A stretch of 64,000 nt of DNA, from NCBI GenBank assembly GCA_014946745.1, contig JADCRD010000002.1:863471-927470 (forward strand). The letters run 5' to 3'. The notes beneath the pieces were generated by a model. It had not been told where the DNA came from. It saw only the letters and a list, made by a program, of their open reading frames with translations, and made no database searches. Positions 28,408-35,907 of this stretch are shown in pieces (position 1 is the stretch's first letter; every line of letters starts with the position of its first letter). Made by a program: the position numbers and the translations under genes. Source of the stretch: Lysobacterales bacterium (GTDB lineage: Bacteria; Pseudomonadota; Gammaproteobacteria; Xanthomonadales; Xanthomonadaceae).

Positions 28408-29076
28408 GGCCCTGCTGGGCGCCTGGATTGGGGTCGCGACCCGCCCTGTGCCCACGCGGGCGGGTCCGCGCGGGGCTGGAATACGGCCCCAAGCCTGCAT
28501 AGGGTGGGTCTTGACCCGCCGGCGCTCGACCCTTAGCGCCGTTTGCCGGTCGGCCTCCAACGGGTAGGCCATTGGCCTTGTGCCGAGCCGGGCTGTGGAG
28601 CGCTCGCGAAGCCTGTGGGATTGCTCCGCAAACGCCGGGTGCTTGAAGAACGCGCGCTGCCGATTCCGGTGGGTCGAGACCACCTCCTGCACGTCCCGGT
28701 GGGTCGAGACCCACCCTATGCGCCTTGCGGCGGGTCAAGACCCATCCCATGCGTATGCCGGTCGGTCGAGAGCCAGCCTGAGCACGGAGCGGCGCGCGCA
28801 GCGTATAGCGTGGGCCCTGGCCCACCACGGCTCGACATCGCGCCGCGCCCTTCAGGGCGCTGGGCGTTTTGCGCTGGACCACCGCAGTGAGTGCCGTCGC
28901 CGGCCTTGCCACGGTGGCCGCTGCGCGCCGCCCGTAGTGCTGCATGCCTTGGCAGGTATTGAGCTCTGGTGGGCCAGGGCCCACCCTATGCGCCTGTTCA
29001 TGTGCGGAATCGTCCGACGCGGGTGAGGTCGGACGATGTCCCGCCCCCACCTCTCAGTCTCGGACCCCATCCGCCC
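28408..29076. repeat. Cluster 3 of the GGTGGGTC-NN-GACCCACC palindromic repeat
   Basis: This 669-bp gap has intact or near-intact copies at 28503-28520 (one mismatch), 28698-28715 (GA centre), 28809-28826 (GCGTGGGCC/GGCCCACC variant) and 28968-28985 (GGTGGGCC/GGCCCACC variant), with degraded copies near 28670 and 28730. No real gene is seen; frames that cross the gap only read the repeat. Confidence 0.88.
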
Positions 29077-29685
29077 ATGATCGACACCCTGCACACCCTC
29101 GGTCTTGCGGTCGCCCACGTGCGACCGCTGGGCATCGCCCTGCCGCTCTGGCTGCTGGCCCTGATCGGTGTGCTGCTGGTGGCGATGCCGCGTGCGCTCG
29201 ACGCTGTCCAGCGCGGGCTCGGTGCTGCGCTTGTCGGGCTGACCCCGCTGGTGGTGCTGCTCTGCTTCGGCCTGGTCGCCGCGCGCTACGGTTTTGGCGC
29301 GGGTTCGGTGGCGGTGCAGGAGGCCATGCTCTGGCTGCATGCCTGTGTCTTCATGCTGGGCATGGCCTGGGCGCTGCGGCATGACCGCCATGTGCGCGTC
29401 GATGTCCTCTACGCCCGCTTTTCGGCGCGCACCCGGGCCTGGATCGAGGTCGGGGGGCATCTCCTGCTGCTGCTGCCGCTCGCGCTGTTCCTGCTGTGGA
29501 TCAGCCTCGACTATGTCGCCGCCAGCTGGCAGGTGCGTGAGTCCTCGCGCGAGCCCGGCGGGCTGCCCGGCCTGTTCCTGCTGAAATCGCTGATCCCGCT
29601 GAGCGCCTGGCTGCTGGCGGTGCAGTCGCTCGCGCTGTGCGTGCAGCAGCTGCGCGCGGCGCTGAAGCCCGGAGCTGCGGCATGA
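29077..29685 (+). CDS. dctQ: TRAP transporter small permease (DctQ type)
   Basis: A 202-residue membrane protein with four helices (about 18-38, 50-70, 88-110 and 128-150, with a fifth hydrophobic stretch near 170-192), typical of the DctQ subunit of Na+-driven TRAP uptake systems. AWALRHDRHVRVDVLYARFSARTRAWIE matches the conserved DctQ loop. The start MIDTLHTLG follows repeat cluster 3. Its stop overlaps the dctM start (ATGA), so the two are co-translated. No binding-protein gene adjoins it; the only one in the window is at 60638. Confidence 0.88.
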   Translation: MIDTLHTLGLAVAHVRPLGIALPLWLLALIGVLLVAMPRALDAVQRGLGAALVGLTPLVVLLCFGLVAARYGFGAGSVAVQEAMLWLHACVFMLGMAWALRHDRHVRVDVLYARFSARTRAWIEVGGHLLLLLPLALFLLWISLDYVAASWQVRESSREPGGLPGLFLLKSLIPLSAWLLAVQSLALCVQQLRAALKPGAAA

Positions 29686-31061
29686 GCGCGCTGCTGGTGC
29701 TGCTGCTGGTGTTGGCCCTGTGCCTGGGCCTGATGCTTGGCTTTCCGGTGGCCTTCACCCTCGGCGGCGTGGCCCTGCTGTTCGCTGGCATCGGCATCGC
29801 GCTGGGCGTGTTCGATGCGGCGTTTCTCGAAGCTTTCCCGAACCGCATTTTCGGGATCATGGGCAACGAAACCCTGCTGGCGGTGCCGCTGTTCGTGTTC
29901 ATGGGGGTGATGCTGCAGCGCTCGAAGATGGCCGAAGACCTGCTCGAAACCGTGGCCGCACAGTTTGGACGCGCGCGCGGCGGGCTGGTGTTCGCGGTGC
30001 TGCTGGTCGGCGCCCTGCTGGCGGCGTCGACCGGCATCGTCGGTGCCACCGTGGTCACTCTCGGCCTGATCGCCCTGCCGACCATGCTGCGCCACGGCTA
30101 CTGCCCGCGGCTGGCCTCCGGCGCGGTCTGCGCCTCGGGCACGCTCGGGCAGATCATTCCGCCCTCGGTGGTGCTGGTGCTGCTGGGCGACCAGCTCGGT
30201 TCGGCCTATCAGCAGGCTCAGCTCAAGCTCGGCAACTTCGCTCCGCAGACGGTTTCGGTCGGCGACCTGTTCGCCGGGGCGGTGGTGCCGGGCCTGCTGC
30301 TGGTGGTGCTGTATCTGATCTATGCCGCCTGGGTGGCCTGGCGGCAGCCGCAGCGTGCGCCGGCACTCGATCCTTCGGCCCTGCCGCAGCGCAGTCCCGC
30401 GCAGCTGCTGCTGGCGGTGATTCCGCCGGTGCTGCTGATCGTCTGCGTGCTGGGCTCGATCCTGTTCGGCTATGCCACGCCGACCGAGGCCGCCGGCGTC
30501 GGCGCGGTTGGCGCCAGCCTGCTGGCGCTGCTGCGCGGCCAGCTGGATCTCGACTGCCTGCGCCACGTCTCGCGCGAGACGGTGATGATCACCGCGATGG
30601 TGTTCGCCATCCTGGTCGGCGCGTCCCTGTTCGCCCTGGTGTTCCGCGGCTTCGGCGGCGATGACCTGGTGCATGACCTGTTGACCGGCCTGCCGGGCGG
30701 CAAGTGGGGCGCGATCGTCGCGGTGATGCTGCTGATGTTCCTGCTCGGCTTCATCATCGATTTCATCGAGATCGTGTTCGTGGTGGTGCCGATCGTCGCC
30801 CCTGTGCTGTTCCTGCTCGGCGTCGATCCGATCTGGCTGGGCGTGATGATGGCGGTCAACCTGCAGACCAGCTTCCTGACGCCGCCCTTCGGCTTCGCCC
30901 TGTTCTATCTGCGCGGGGCGGTGCGCGAGGGGCTCGCCACCGTCGACCTGTATCGCGGCGTGCTGCCCTTCATCGCCCTGCAGCTGCTGCTGCTGCTCGT
31001 GCTGGCGCTGTGGCCCGAGCTTGCGACCTGGCTGCCCGGCGTACTGGCGGCGCGCGGCTAA
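29682..31061 (+). CDS. dctM: TRAP transporter large permease (DctM type)
   Basis: A 459-residue protein with about 12 transmembrane helices, the translocating subunit of a TRAP system. Family segments include GNETLLAVPLFVFMGVMLQRS, ASTGIVGATVVTLGLIALPTML, SGTLGQIIPPSVVLVLLGDQ and MAVNLQTSFLTPPFGFALFYLRG. The last is typical of the branch annotated for mannitol/chloroaromatic or monocarboxylate substrates, which pairs with TakP-like binding proteins. The ATG lies in the ATGA overlap with dctQ, which fixes the start. Confidence 0.92.
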   Translation: MSALLVLLLVLALCLGLMLGFPVAFTLGGVALLFAGIGIALGVFDAAFLEAFPNRIFGIMGNETLLAVPLFVFMGVMLQRSKMAEDLLETVAAQFGRARGGLVFAVLLVGALLAASTGIVGATVVTLGLIALPTMLRHGYCPRLASGAVCASGTLGQIIPPSVVLVLLGDQLGSAYQQAQLKLGNFAPQTVSVGDLFAGAVVPGLLLVVLYLIYAAWVAWRQPQRAPALDPSALPQRSPAQLLLAVIPPVLLIVCVLGSILFGYATPTEAAGVGAVGASLLALLRGQLDLDCLRHVSRETVMITAMVFAILVGASLFALVFRGFGGDDLVHDLLTGLPGGKWGAIVAVMLLMFLLGFIIDFIEIVFVVVPIVAPVLFLLGVDPIWLGVMMAVNLQTSFLTPPFGFALFYLRGAVREGLATVDLYRGVLPFIALQLLLLLVLALWPELATWLPGVLAARG

Positions 31062-31067
31062 GTCGAC

Positions 31068-31628
31068 TCAAGCGCGACCGCTTTCGCCGATCAGGATGCG
31101 CGCGCTGAAGTCTTGCGGCGTTGCCGCCGCAAGGCTCAGGGCGTGTCGATCCAGCGGGGCGAGCCCGCGCCACTCCCCGGACAGTGCGCGCAGCTCCACC
31201 AGCACCCGCACCAGCCGGGCGAACTGCTTGGCGATGCCGGCATACAGCTCAGCGGCGGCGCGCCGCGCTTCGTCGGCGAGCTGGCGAAAGGCGCCCTGGC
31301 CCAGCTCGATGTAGTAGCGCTGGCTGACCCGACGCCGCTGCGCCAGCTCGGGGTACAGCCCGGCGATCAACAGGCAGCGCTCGCCGACATCCTGCAGGGC
31401 CAGGCTGCGCTGGGCGCTGCCGGCGGTGTGCAGCGCTTCGAGGTAGGTCAGCGCCATCGCCGGTTCGGCCAGGCCGGTGCTGCCGAGATGCCGCATCAGG
31501 GTGAACACCAGCCAGCTCTCGCTGTTCTCATCGAGCTGCGCGCCGCAGCGCTGCTCGCCCTCGCGCACCAGGTCCTGCCACAGCGCGGTGGCGCTGTCGG
31601 CGGTGATGATTCCGTCCTTTCCTTGCAT
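31068..31628 (-). CDS. Conserved-looking hypothetical protein, helical, soluble
   Basis: A 186-residue protein without signal or membrane segments, rich in Ala, Leu and Arg and apparently all-helical. Segments that look structured: SWLVFTLMRHLGSTGLAEPAMALTYLEAL and VGERCLLIAGLYPELAQRRRVSQRYYIELGQGAF. I recognise no family. The start at 31628 is fixed by GAGGA about 8 bases upstream (MQGKDGIITADSAT). It converges with dctM, with only a 6-bp gap. Confidence 0.75.
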   Translation of the reverse strand: MQGKDGIITADSATALWQDLVREGEQRCGAQLDENSESWLVFTLMRHLGSTGLAEPAMALTYLEALHTAGSAQRSLALQDVGERCLLIAGLYPELAQRRRVSQRYYIELGQGAFRQLADEARRAAAELYAGIAKQFARLVRVLVELRALSGEWRGLAPLDRHALSLAAATPQDFSARILIGESGRA

Positions 31629-31837
31629 GGCGGAGTCCTCTGCCTCATGCCTGTGGACAGACATACGCAAAGCGCACGCCGCAGTCACGCCAGCACTCAC
31701 CGCGCGCGGCTGCCAACAGGCCTGCCCGCTACGCCGGCGTAGGGTTGCGAGGCGTGCGCTTTTGCACCACGCTCCGCGCGTTACGCGACCTGCGCGCGCT
31801 GCGCTCGCGTTGCCACTTCACGACAGGAATCCGAACG

Positions 31838-32782
31838 ATGTCTGCTGCGCTGGTTGCCGTGGTGCTTTCGCTGGTGCTGGACCATCTCGCGCCGGCCGCG
31901 CAGCGGCTGCGCCAGCACGATCGGGCGAGCGCGCTGCTGCGCGACGCGCTCGAAAGCCTGGGGCGTCAGCCCAGCCTGGCCGGTCGCTGGGGCTGGCTGC
32001 CCGCGCTGGCTCTGCCCCTGCTGGTGCTGGCCGTGCTGCAGTGGCTGCTGTCCGGTTGGCTGTATGGCTTGCCCGGCTTCTTGCTGCAGCTGGCCGTGCT
32101 GTTCCTGTGCTGGGGCCCGCGCGACCTTGATCTCGATGTCGAGGCGGTGGCCTCGGCGCCCGACGCGGACTCGCGTCGGCAGGCGCTGGTCGAGCTCAGC
32201 GACGGCGGCGTCGACTGTGCGTCCTCCGGCACACCGCTCGTCCATACGGTGTTCCGCCAGGGCCTGTCGCGCTGGTTCGGCGTGCTGTTCTGGTTTCTGC
32301 TGCTGGGCGCCTTCGGAGCGCTCATGTACCGCTTGGCCCAGCTCGCCGCGCGCGAACGCGCCGCAGCACCCGCGGCCCAGCACGAGCCGCTGCGCCAGTT
32401 CGCGCTGCTGCTGGACTGGGCGCCGGCTCAGCTGATGTGCCTCGCGCTGGCGCTGGCCGCGCACTTCGACGCCGTGCTCGCCGCCTGGCGCGACTGGCAT
32501 GCGGGTCGAGGCGAGGGCTGGTTCGCCCTCGATCTGGGCTTTCTCGATGCTGCTGCCCGTGCCAGCGTGCGCGAGGAGTTGATCGAAGACGCGCTCGACG
32601 AGGGTCTGCCGCCGCCGCTCGATCTTGAACTGGGCGGAGCGGACGCCGGCCTGGGCAGCGCGGCCGAGATTCCCGCAGGCGCGCTGCGCGAGCTGCGCGA
32701 TGCCATGGGTCTGGTCTGGCGCGTGCTGCTGGTCTGGCTCAGCGTGCTCGCGCTGTTCGTGCTGGCCGGCTACGTCGGCTGA
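31838..32782 (+). CDS. ampE: AmpE-like regulatory signalling modulator (inner-membrane protein)
   Basis: A 314-residue protein with four to five transmembrane helices, resembling AmpE (CobD/CbiB-related), implicated in beta-lactamase induction and peptidoglycan recycling signalling. Family-like segments: VLFLCWGPRDLDLDVEAVASA, TVFRQGLSRWFGVLFWFLLLGAFGALMYRL, and the C-terminal RDAMGLVWRVLLVWLSVLALFVLAGYVG. The start MSAALVAVVLSLVLDHL begins in the first helix, with AGGA about 10 bases upstream. ampD, its usual partner, is not adjacent. Confidence 0.85.
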   Translation: MSAALVAVVLSLVLDHLAPAAQRLRQHDRASALLRDALESLGRQPSLAGRWGWLPALALPLLVLAVLQWLLSGWLYGLPGFLLQLAVLFLCWGPRDLDLDVEAVASAPDADSRRQALVELSDGGVDCASSGTPLVHTVFRQGLSRWFGVLFWFLLLGAFGALMYRLAQLAARERAAAPAAQHEPLRQFALLLDWAPAQLMCLALALAAHFDAVLAAWRDWHAGRGEGWFALDLGFLDAAARASVREELIEDALDEGLPPPLDLELGGADAGLGSAAEIPAGALRELRDAMGLVWRVLLVWLSVLALFVLAGYVG

Positions 32783-32829
32783 GCAAGCGGCTGGCGGCCG
32801 TCCCTGGCCGCACGTGCATCAGCCGTCGC

Positions 32830-33018
32830 TCAGTCGTCTGGGCTCTCGATGGGCGGCGCTGGCGGCGCCGCTTTCAAGCGACCGCTGCGCCGCAGCGCAT
32901 CGCGCAGCACGTATTCGATCTGCGCATTGAGCGAGCGCAGCTCGTCATCCGCCCACAGCTGCATCGCGTCGATCACCTCGGCGCGGATCCGCAGCGGATA
33001 GGCCTTCTTCTCGCTCAT
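32830..33018 (-). CDS. Arc-type ribbon-helix-helix DNA-binding protein
   Basis: A 62-residue protein with one RHH unit: beta strand [41 protein letters not shown], then a proline-rich tail. It should bind DNA as a dimer or tetramer. The gene begins 6 bp after the SPFH stop codon, so it is the second cistron of that operon. RHH proteins often repress their own operon, and the palindrome at 33909-33925 is a candidate target. Confidence 0.85.
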   Translation of the reverse strand: MSEKKAYPLRIRAEVIDAMQLWADDELRSLNAQIEYVLRDALRRSGRLKAAPPAPPIESPDD

Positions 33019-33024
33019 CGGCCG

Positions 33025-33882
33025 TCAGTACAGGCTGCCGGTGTTCAGCACCGGCTGCGGGCCGCGGTCGCCGCACAGCACGACCAGAAGATTGCTGACC
33101 ATCGCCGCGCGGCGCTCGTCATCCAGCTCCACCACCTTGCGTTCGGCCAGGCGATCCAGCGCCATCTCGACCATGCCGACCGCGCCTTCGACGATGCGCG
33201 TGCGTGCGGCGATCACCGCGTTGGCCTGCTGGCGCTGCAGCATGGCCTGGGCGATCTCGGCCGAGTAGGCGAGGTGGCTGATGCGCGCTTCGATCACTTC
33301 CACGCCGGCCTGCTCCAGCCGCGCCTGGATCTCCTCGGTCAGATGCCTGGACACCTCGGTGGCATGACTGCGCAGGGCGATATCGCCGTCGTTGTGCGGC
33401 TCGTAGGGATAGCTGCTGGCCATGGCGCGCAGCGCCGATTCCGACTGGATGTGCACGAAGCTTTCGTAGTCATCGACGTTGAACACGGCCTCGGCCGAGT
33501 CGACCACCTTCCAGACGATGACCGAGGCGATCTCGATCGGGCTGCCTTCGAGCTCATTGACCTTGAGCTTGCCGCTCTCGAAGTTGCGTACGCGCAGCGA
33601 GACCTTGCGCTTGGTGAGGAAGGGATTGTTCCAGCGCAGCCCGGTGTCCTTGACGGTGCCGACGTAGCGACCGAACAGGCTCAGCACCGCGGCCTGGTTG
33701 GGTTCGACCATGTACAGGCCGAACAGCGCGAAGCCCAGGCCGAGAAAGCTGAGGCCCATCAGCACACCCAGGGGCCCGGTGCGCACGCCTGCCACCCCCA
33801 GGGCGACGATCGCCAGCATGCCGGCGACGATCGCCAGCAGGGTGGGAATGCCCGACATCGACTTGACCGACAGCTCTTTCAT
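33025..33882 (-). CDS. SPFH/band-7 domain membrane protein
   Basis: A 285-residue protein with two N-terminal transmembrane helices (about 12-31 and 37-57) and an SPFH (stomatin/prohibitin) domain from about 58 to 250, including [29 protein letters not shown] and [27 protein letters not shown] proteins assemble into large membrane rings that organise membrane microdomains or protease complexes. A strong ribosome-binding site (AAGGAGG) precedes the start. It forms an operon with the RHH protein. Confidence 0.9.
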   Translation of the reverse strand: MKELSVKSMSGIPTLLAIVAGMLAIVALGVAGVRTGPLGVLMGLSFLGLGFALFGLYMVEPNQAAVLSLFGRYVGTVKDTGLRWNNPFLTKRKVSLRVRNFESGKLKVNELEGSPIEIASVIVWKVVDSAEAVFNVDDYESFVHIQSESALRAMASSYPYEPHNDGDIALRSHATEVSRHLTEEIQARLEQAGVEVIEARISHLAYSAEIAQAMLQRQQANAVIAARTRIVEGAVGMVEMALDRLAERKVVELDDERRAAMVSNLLVVLCGDRGPQPVLNTGSLY

Positions 33883-33908
33883 GGCGTCCTCCTTGGGTGC
33901 GGGAGGAA

Positions 33909-33925
33909 GATATCAGTGTGATATC
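33909..33925 (-). promoter_or_regulatory. Palindromic operator candidate upstream of the SPFH operon
   Basis: A perfect inverted repeat GATATCA-GTG-TGATATC centred 35 bases upstream of the SPFH start. It would overlap the -10 region (TGATAT, with TTGCGC 15 bases further upstream as a -35), so a bound protein would block initiation. The AT-rich palindrome stands out in this GC-rich DNA. Confidence 0.6.
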
Positions 33926-33969
33926 AGATTGCGCAAGCGGGGCTGCAGCGGGGCGCTCACACCTGCGCC

Positions 33970-34455
33970 TCAGGGCTCGCGACGCTCGGCCTCCAGCGGA
34001 AAGCCGATGCCGCCACGGGCGTTCACTGCCGCGCCGCGGCCGGCACCGGGCAGGGGCAGCTGGACGAACAGCGGATCTTCGCTGTCGGCCGACAGCGGCA
34101 GCGCGAAGTGCAGGCGACCGTCGATCACCGCGCCTTCGCTGCTGCCGCGGGCGCCGACCCATTCGCAGGGCTCGTCATCGATCTCGGGGCAGATCGCCGG
34201 GCCGGTCGACCACTGCACCTTGGCCTGCTGCTCCCCGTCGCCATGCCAGACCTCGATGTCGAGCGCGCGCGAGCCGCCGAGGGTGCGCAGTTCCGGATGT
34301 TCGCGACGCAGCACCCACTGCCCGTGCCAGGCGCCGGGTGGGCGCTCGGCGGAGCGCTCTTCGGCGCTTTGCATGTCTTCAGCGGGCTCGAAGCCCAGGC
34401 AGCTGGCGGCACAGGCCAGACCGAGCAGCAGGGCGGTCAACGAACGTGGGCGCAT
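33970..34455 (-). CDS. Secreted or lipid-anchored hypothetical protein
   Basis: A 161-residue protein with an N-terminal signal (MRPRSLTALLLGLACAASC; Cys19 could be lipidated). The mature domain is beta-rich (HGQWVLRREHPELRTLGGSRALDIEVWHGDGEQ, VIDGRLHFALPLSADSEDPLFVQLPL) and has two Cys (PAICPEIDDEPCEW) that could form a disulfide. I do not recognise the family. Confidence 0.72.
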   Translation of the reverse strand: MRPRSLTALLLGLACAASCLGFEPAEDMQSAEERSAERPPGAWHGQWVLRREHPELRTLGGSRALDIEVWHGDGEQQAKVQWSTGPAICPEIDDEPCEWVGARGSSEGAVIDGRLHFALPLSADSEDPLFVQLPLPGAGRGAAVNARGGIGFPLEAERREP

Positions 34456-34530
34456 GCGCGACTCCCGAGGCGGGCCGACGCGACCCGGTGTTCCAACCGA
34501 TACGCAGCGCGCCGCGCGATCCCGACGCGC

Positions 34531-35826
34531 CTACTCGAAACCGTCGGCAAACAGCTGCGTCAGCCGATCGATATCGGCGACCAGGAACAGGTCGGTCAGT
34601 CCATTGCTGTCGCCCGCCACGAGGTTGGTGGCCGTCGACGAGTACGCCATCAGCGCGCCGTTCTCGCCGATGGCGTGCCAGCTCTCGGTGACGCCGTTGC
34701 CGACGCCGCCGGTCGTGCTGACGCTGAGCAGGAACAGGCTGGCGGGTGCCCGGAACAGCCACGCTTGGCTGCCGCTGCCCGGGCTGTCGGAGCACAGGAA
34801 GCTGACATCACCGCGGTTGGACACGGTCGGCAGGCTGCAGGCGAAGCTGTTCGGCGGCGTCGGGATGGCCAGCAGCTGGCCGCTGCTGCGGTCGAGCCGG
34901 AACAGGCCGCTGTGCGGGCCCGCGATCAGGTTGGTGGCGAAGCTGCGGAAGGCCACGTAGCGGCCGTTGCGCGACAGGCTCGGTTCGTTGCTGGTGCTGT
35001 TGCCGGCCTGGCCTTGGGCGTTGACGCTGAGCAGCGTTGTGGTCTGGGCCACGCGATCGCGCAGATGGATCTGGAAGGCGCTGTTGTCGGGGACGGCGGT
35101 CAGGTTGCCGCGCGCACTGAACACAGCGTAGCGGGCGTCGCCACTCAGGCTCGGCATCCAGCTTTCCGGCGCGCCCTCGGCCACCTGCGCACCGCTGTTG
35201 CTCAGCGACAGCCGTTCGGTCGCGCCGGTGTTCATGTCGGTCAGCAGCAGGTCGCTCTGGCCGTTGCTGTCGCCGGCCACCTGGTTGCTGGCCTGACTGT
35301 AGTAGGCGACGTAGCGGCCGTCGTCAGAGACCGTCGGATAGCGGGCCTGGCCGTTGATCAAGCCAGCCAGCCCATTCGATACGCGTCGCGTCGTCTGGTT
35401 GGAACGGTCGCGCAGATACAGCGTCAGAAACTGCGGCTGGTCGGTGCCGAGGATGTTGTTGGCGAAGCTGCTGAAGGCGACGAAGCGGGCGTTGCCGCTG
35501 AAGGCGGGATGCGAGGCATTGCCGTTGCTGCCCAGGCCATTGGGTGCGGCGCTGATCAGCTCCAGCGCATCGGACACGGCATCCTGGACATAGATCTGCG
35601 ACGAGCCGGTTTGATGGTCGAGGCCGAGATTGCGCGCGCTCGTCGAGTAGGCGATCAACAGGGCACCGTCGTGCACGGCGGGATGCTGCACGACGCCGTT
35701 GGGCTGATTGCCGCTGCTGCCGGTGACGCGCAGCAGGCCGAGGTTGCCGGCGCAGGCCAAGGGTGTGGCGAGCGCAAGGGCGAGCGTGAGCCACAGGCGA
35801 TGCGAGCGGGAAACAAGGATGCACAT
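34531..35826 (-). CDS. Secreted TolB/WD40-like beta-propeller protein with C-terminal LFADGFE tail
   Basis: A 431-residue exported protein (signal in MCILVSRSHRLWLTLALALATPLACAGN). The body consists of six to seven repeats of the type 'PAFSGNARFVAFSSFANNI...', 'YPTVSDDGRYVAYYSQASNQV...' and 'PSLSRNGRYVAFRSFATNL...', typical of TolB-like propellers. The last residues are DRLTQLFADGFE, closely similar to the end of the next protein (LFRDGFDGLG). The start at 35826 is supported by GGAG about 9 bases upstream. Function is unknown; probably extracellular or outer-surface. Confidence 0.82.
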   Translation of the reverse strand: MCILVSRSHRLWLTLALALATPLACAGNLGLLRVTGSSGNQPNGVVQHPAVHDGALLIAYSTSARNLGLDHQTGSSQIYVQDAVSDALELISAAPNGLGSNGNASHPAFSGNARFVAFSSFANNILGTDQPQFLTLYLRDRSNQTTRRVSNGLAGLINGQARYPTVSDDGRYVAYYSQASNQVAGDSNGQSDLLLTDMNTGATERLSLSNSGAQVAEGAPESWMPSLSGDARYAVFSARGNLTAVPDNSAFQIHLRDRVAQTTTLLSVNAQGQAGNSTSNEPSLSRNGRYVAFRSFATNLIAGPHSGLFRLDRSSGQLLAIPTPPNSFACSLPTVSNRGDVSFLCSDSPGSGSQAWLFRAPASLFLLSVSTTGGVGNGVTESWHAIGENGALMAYSSTATNLVAGDSNGLTDLFLVADIDRLTQLFADGFE

Positions 35827-35907
35827 GGTGCTGGCTCCGGGCCGCGGTGCGGCCCCCTGACTCCGCATGACGAGAAGCCGCGCCGCCGCGTATCAGCGCC
35901 GAAGCTG

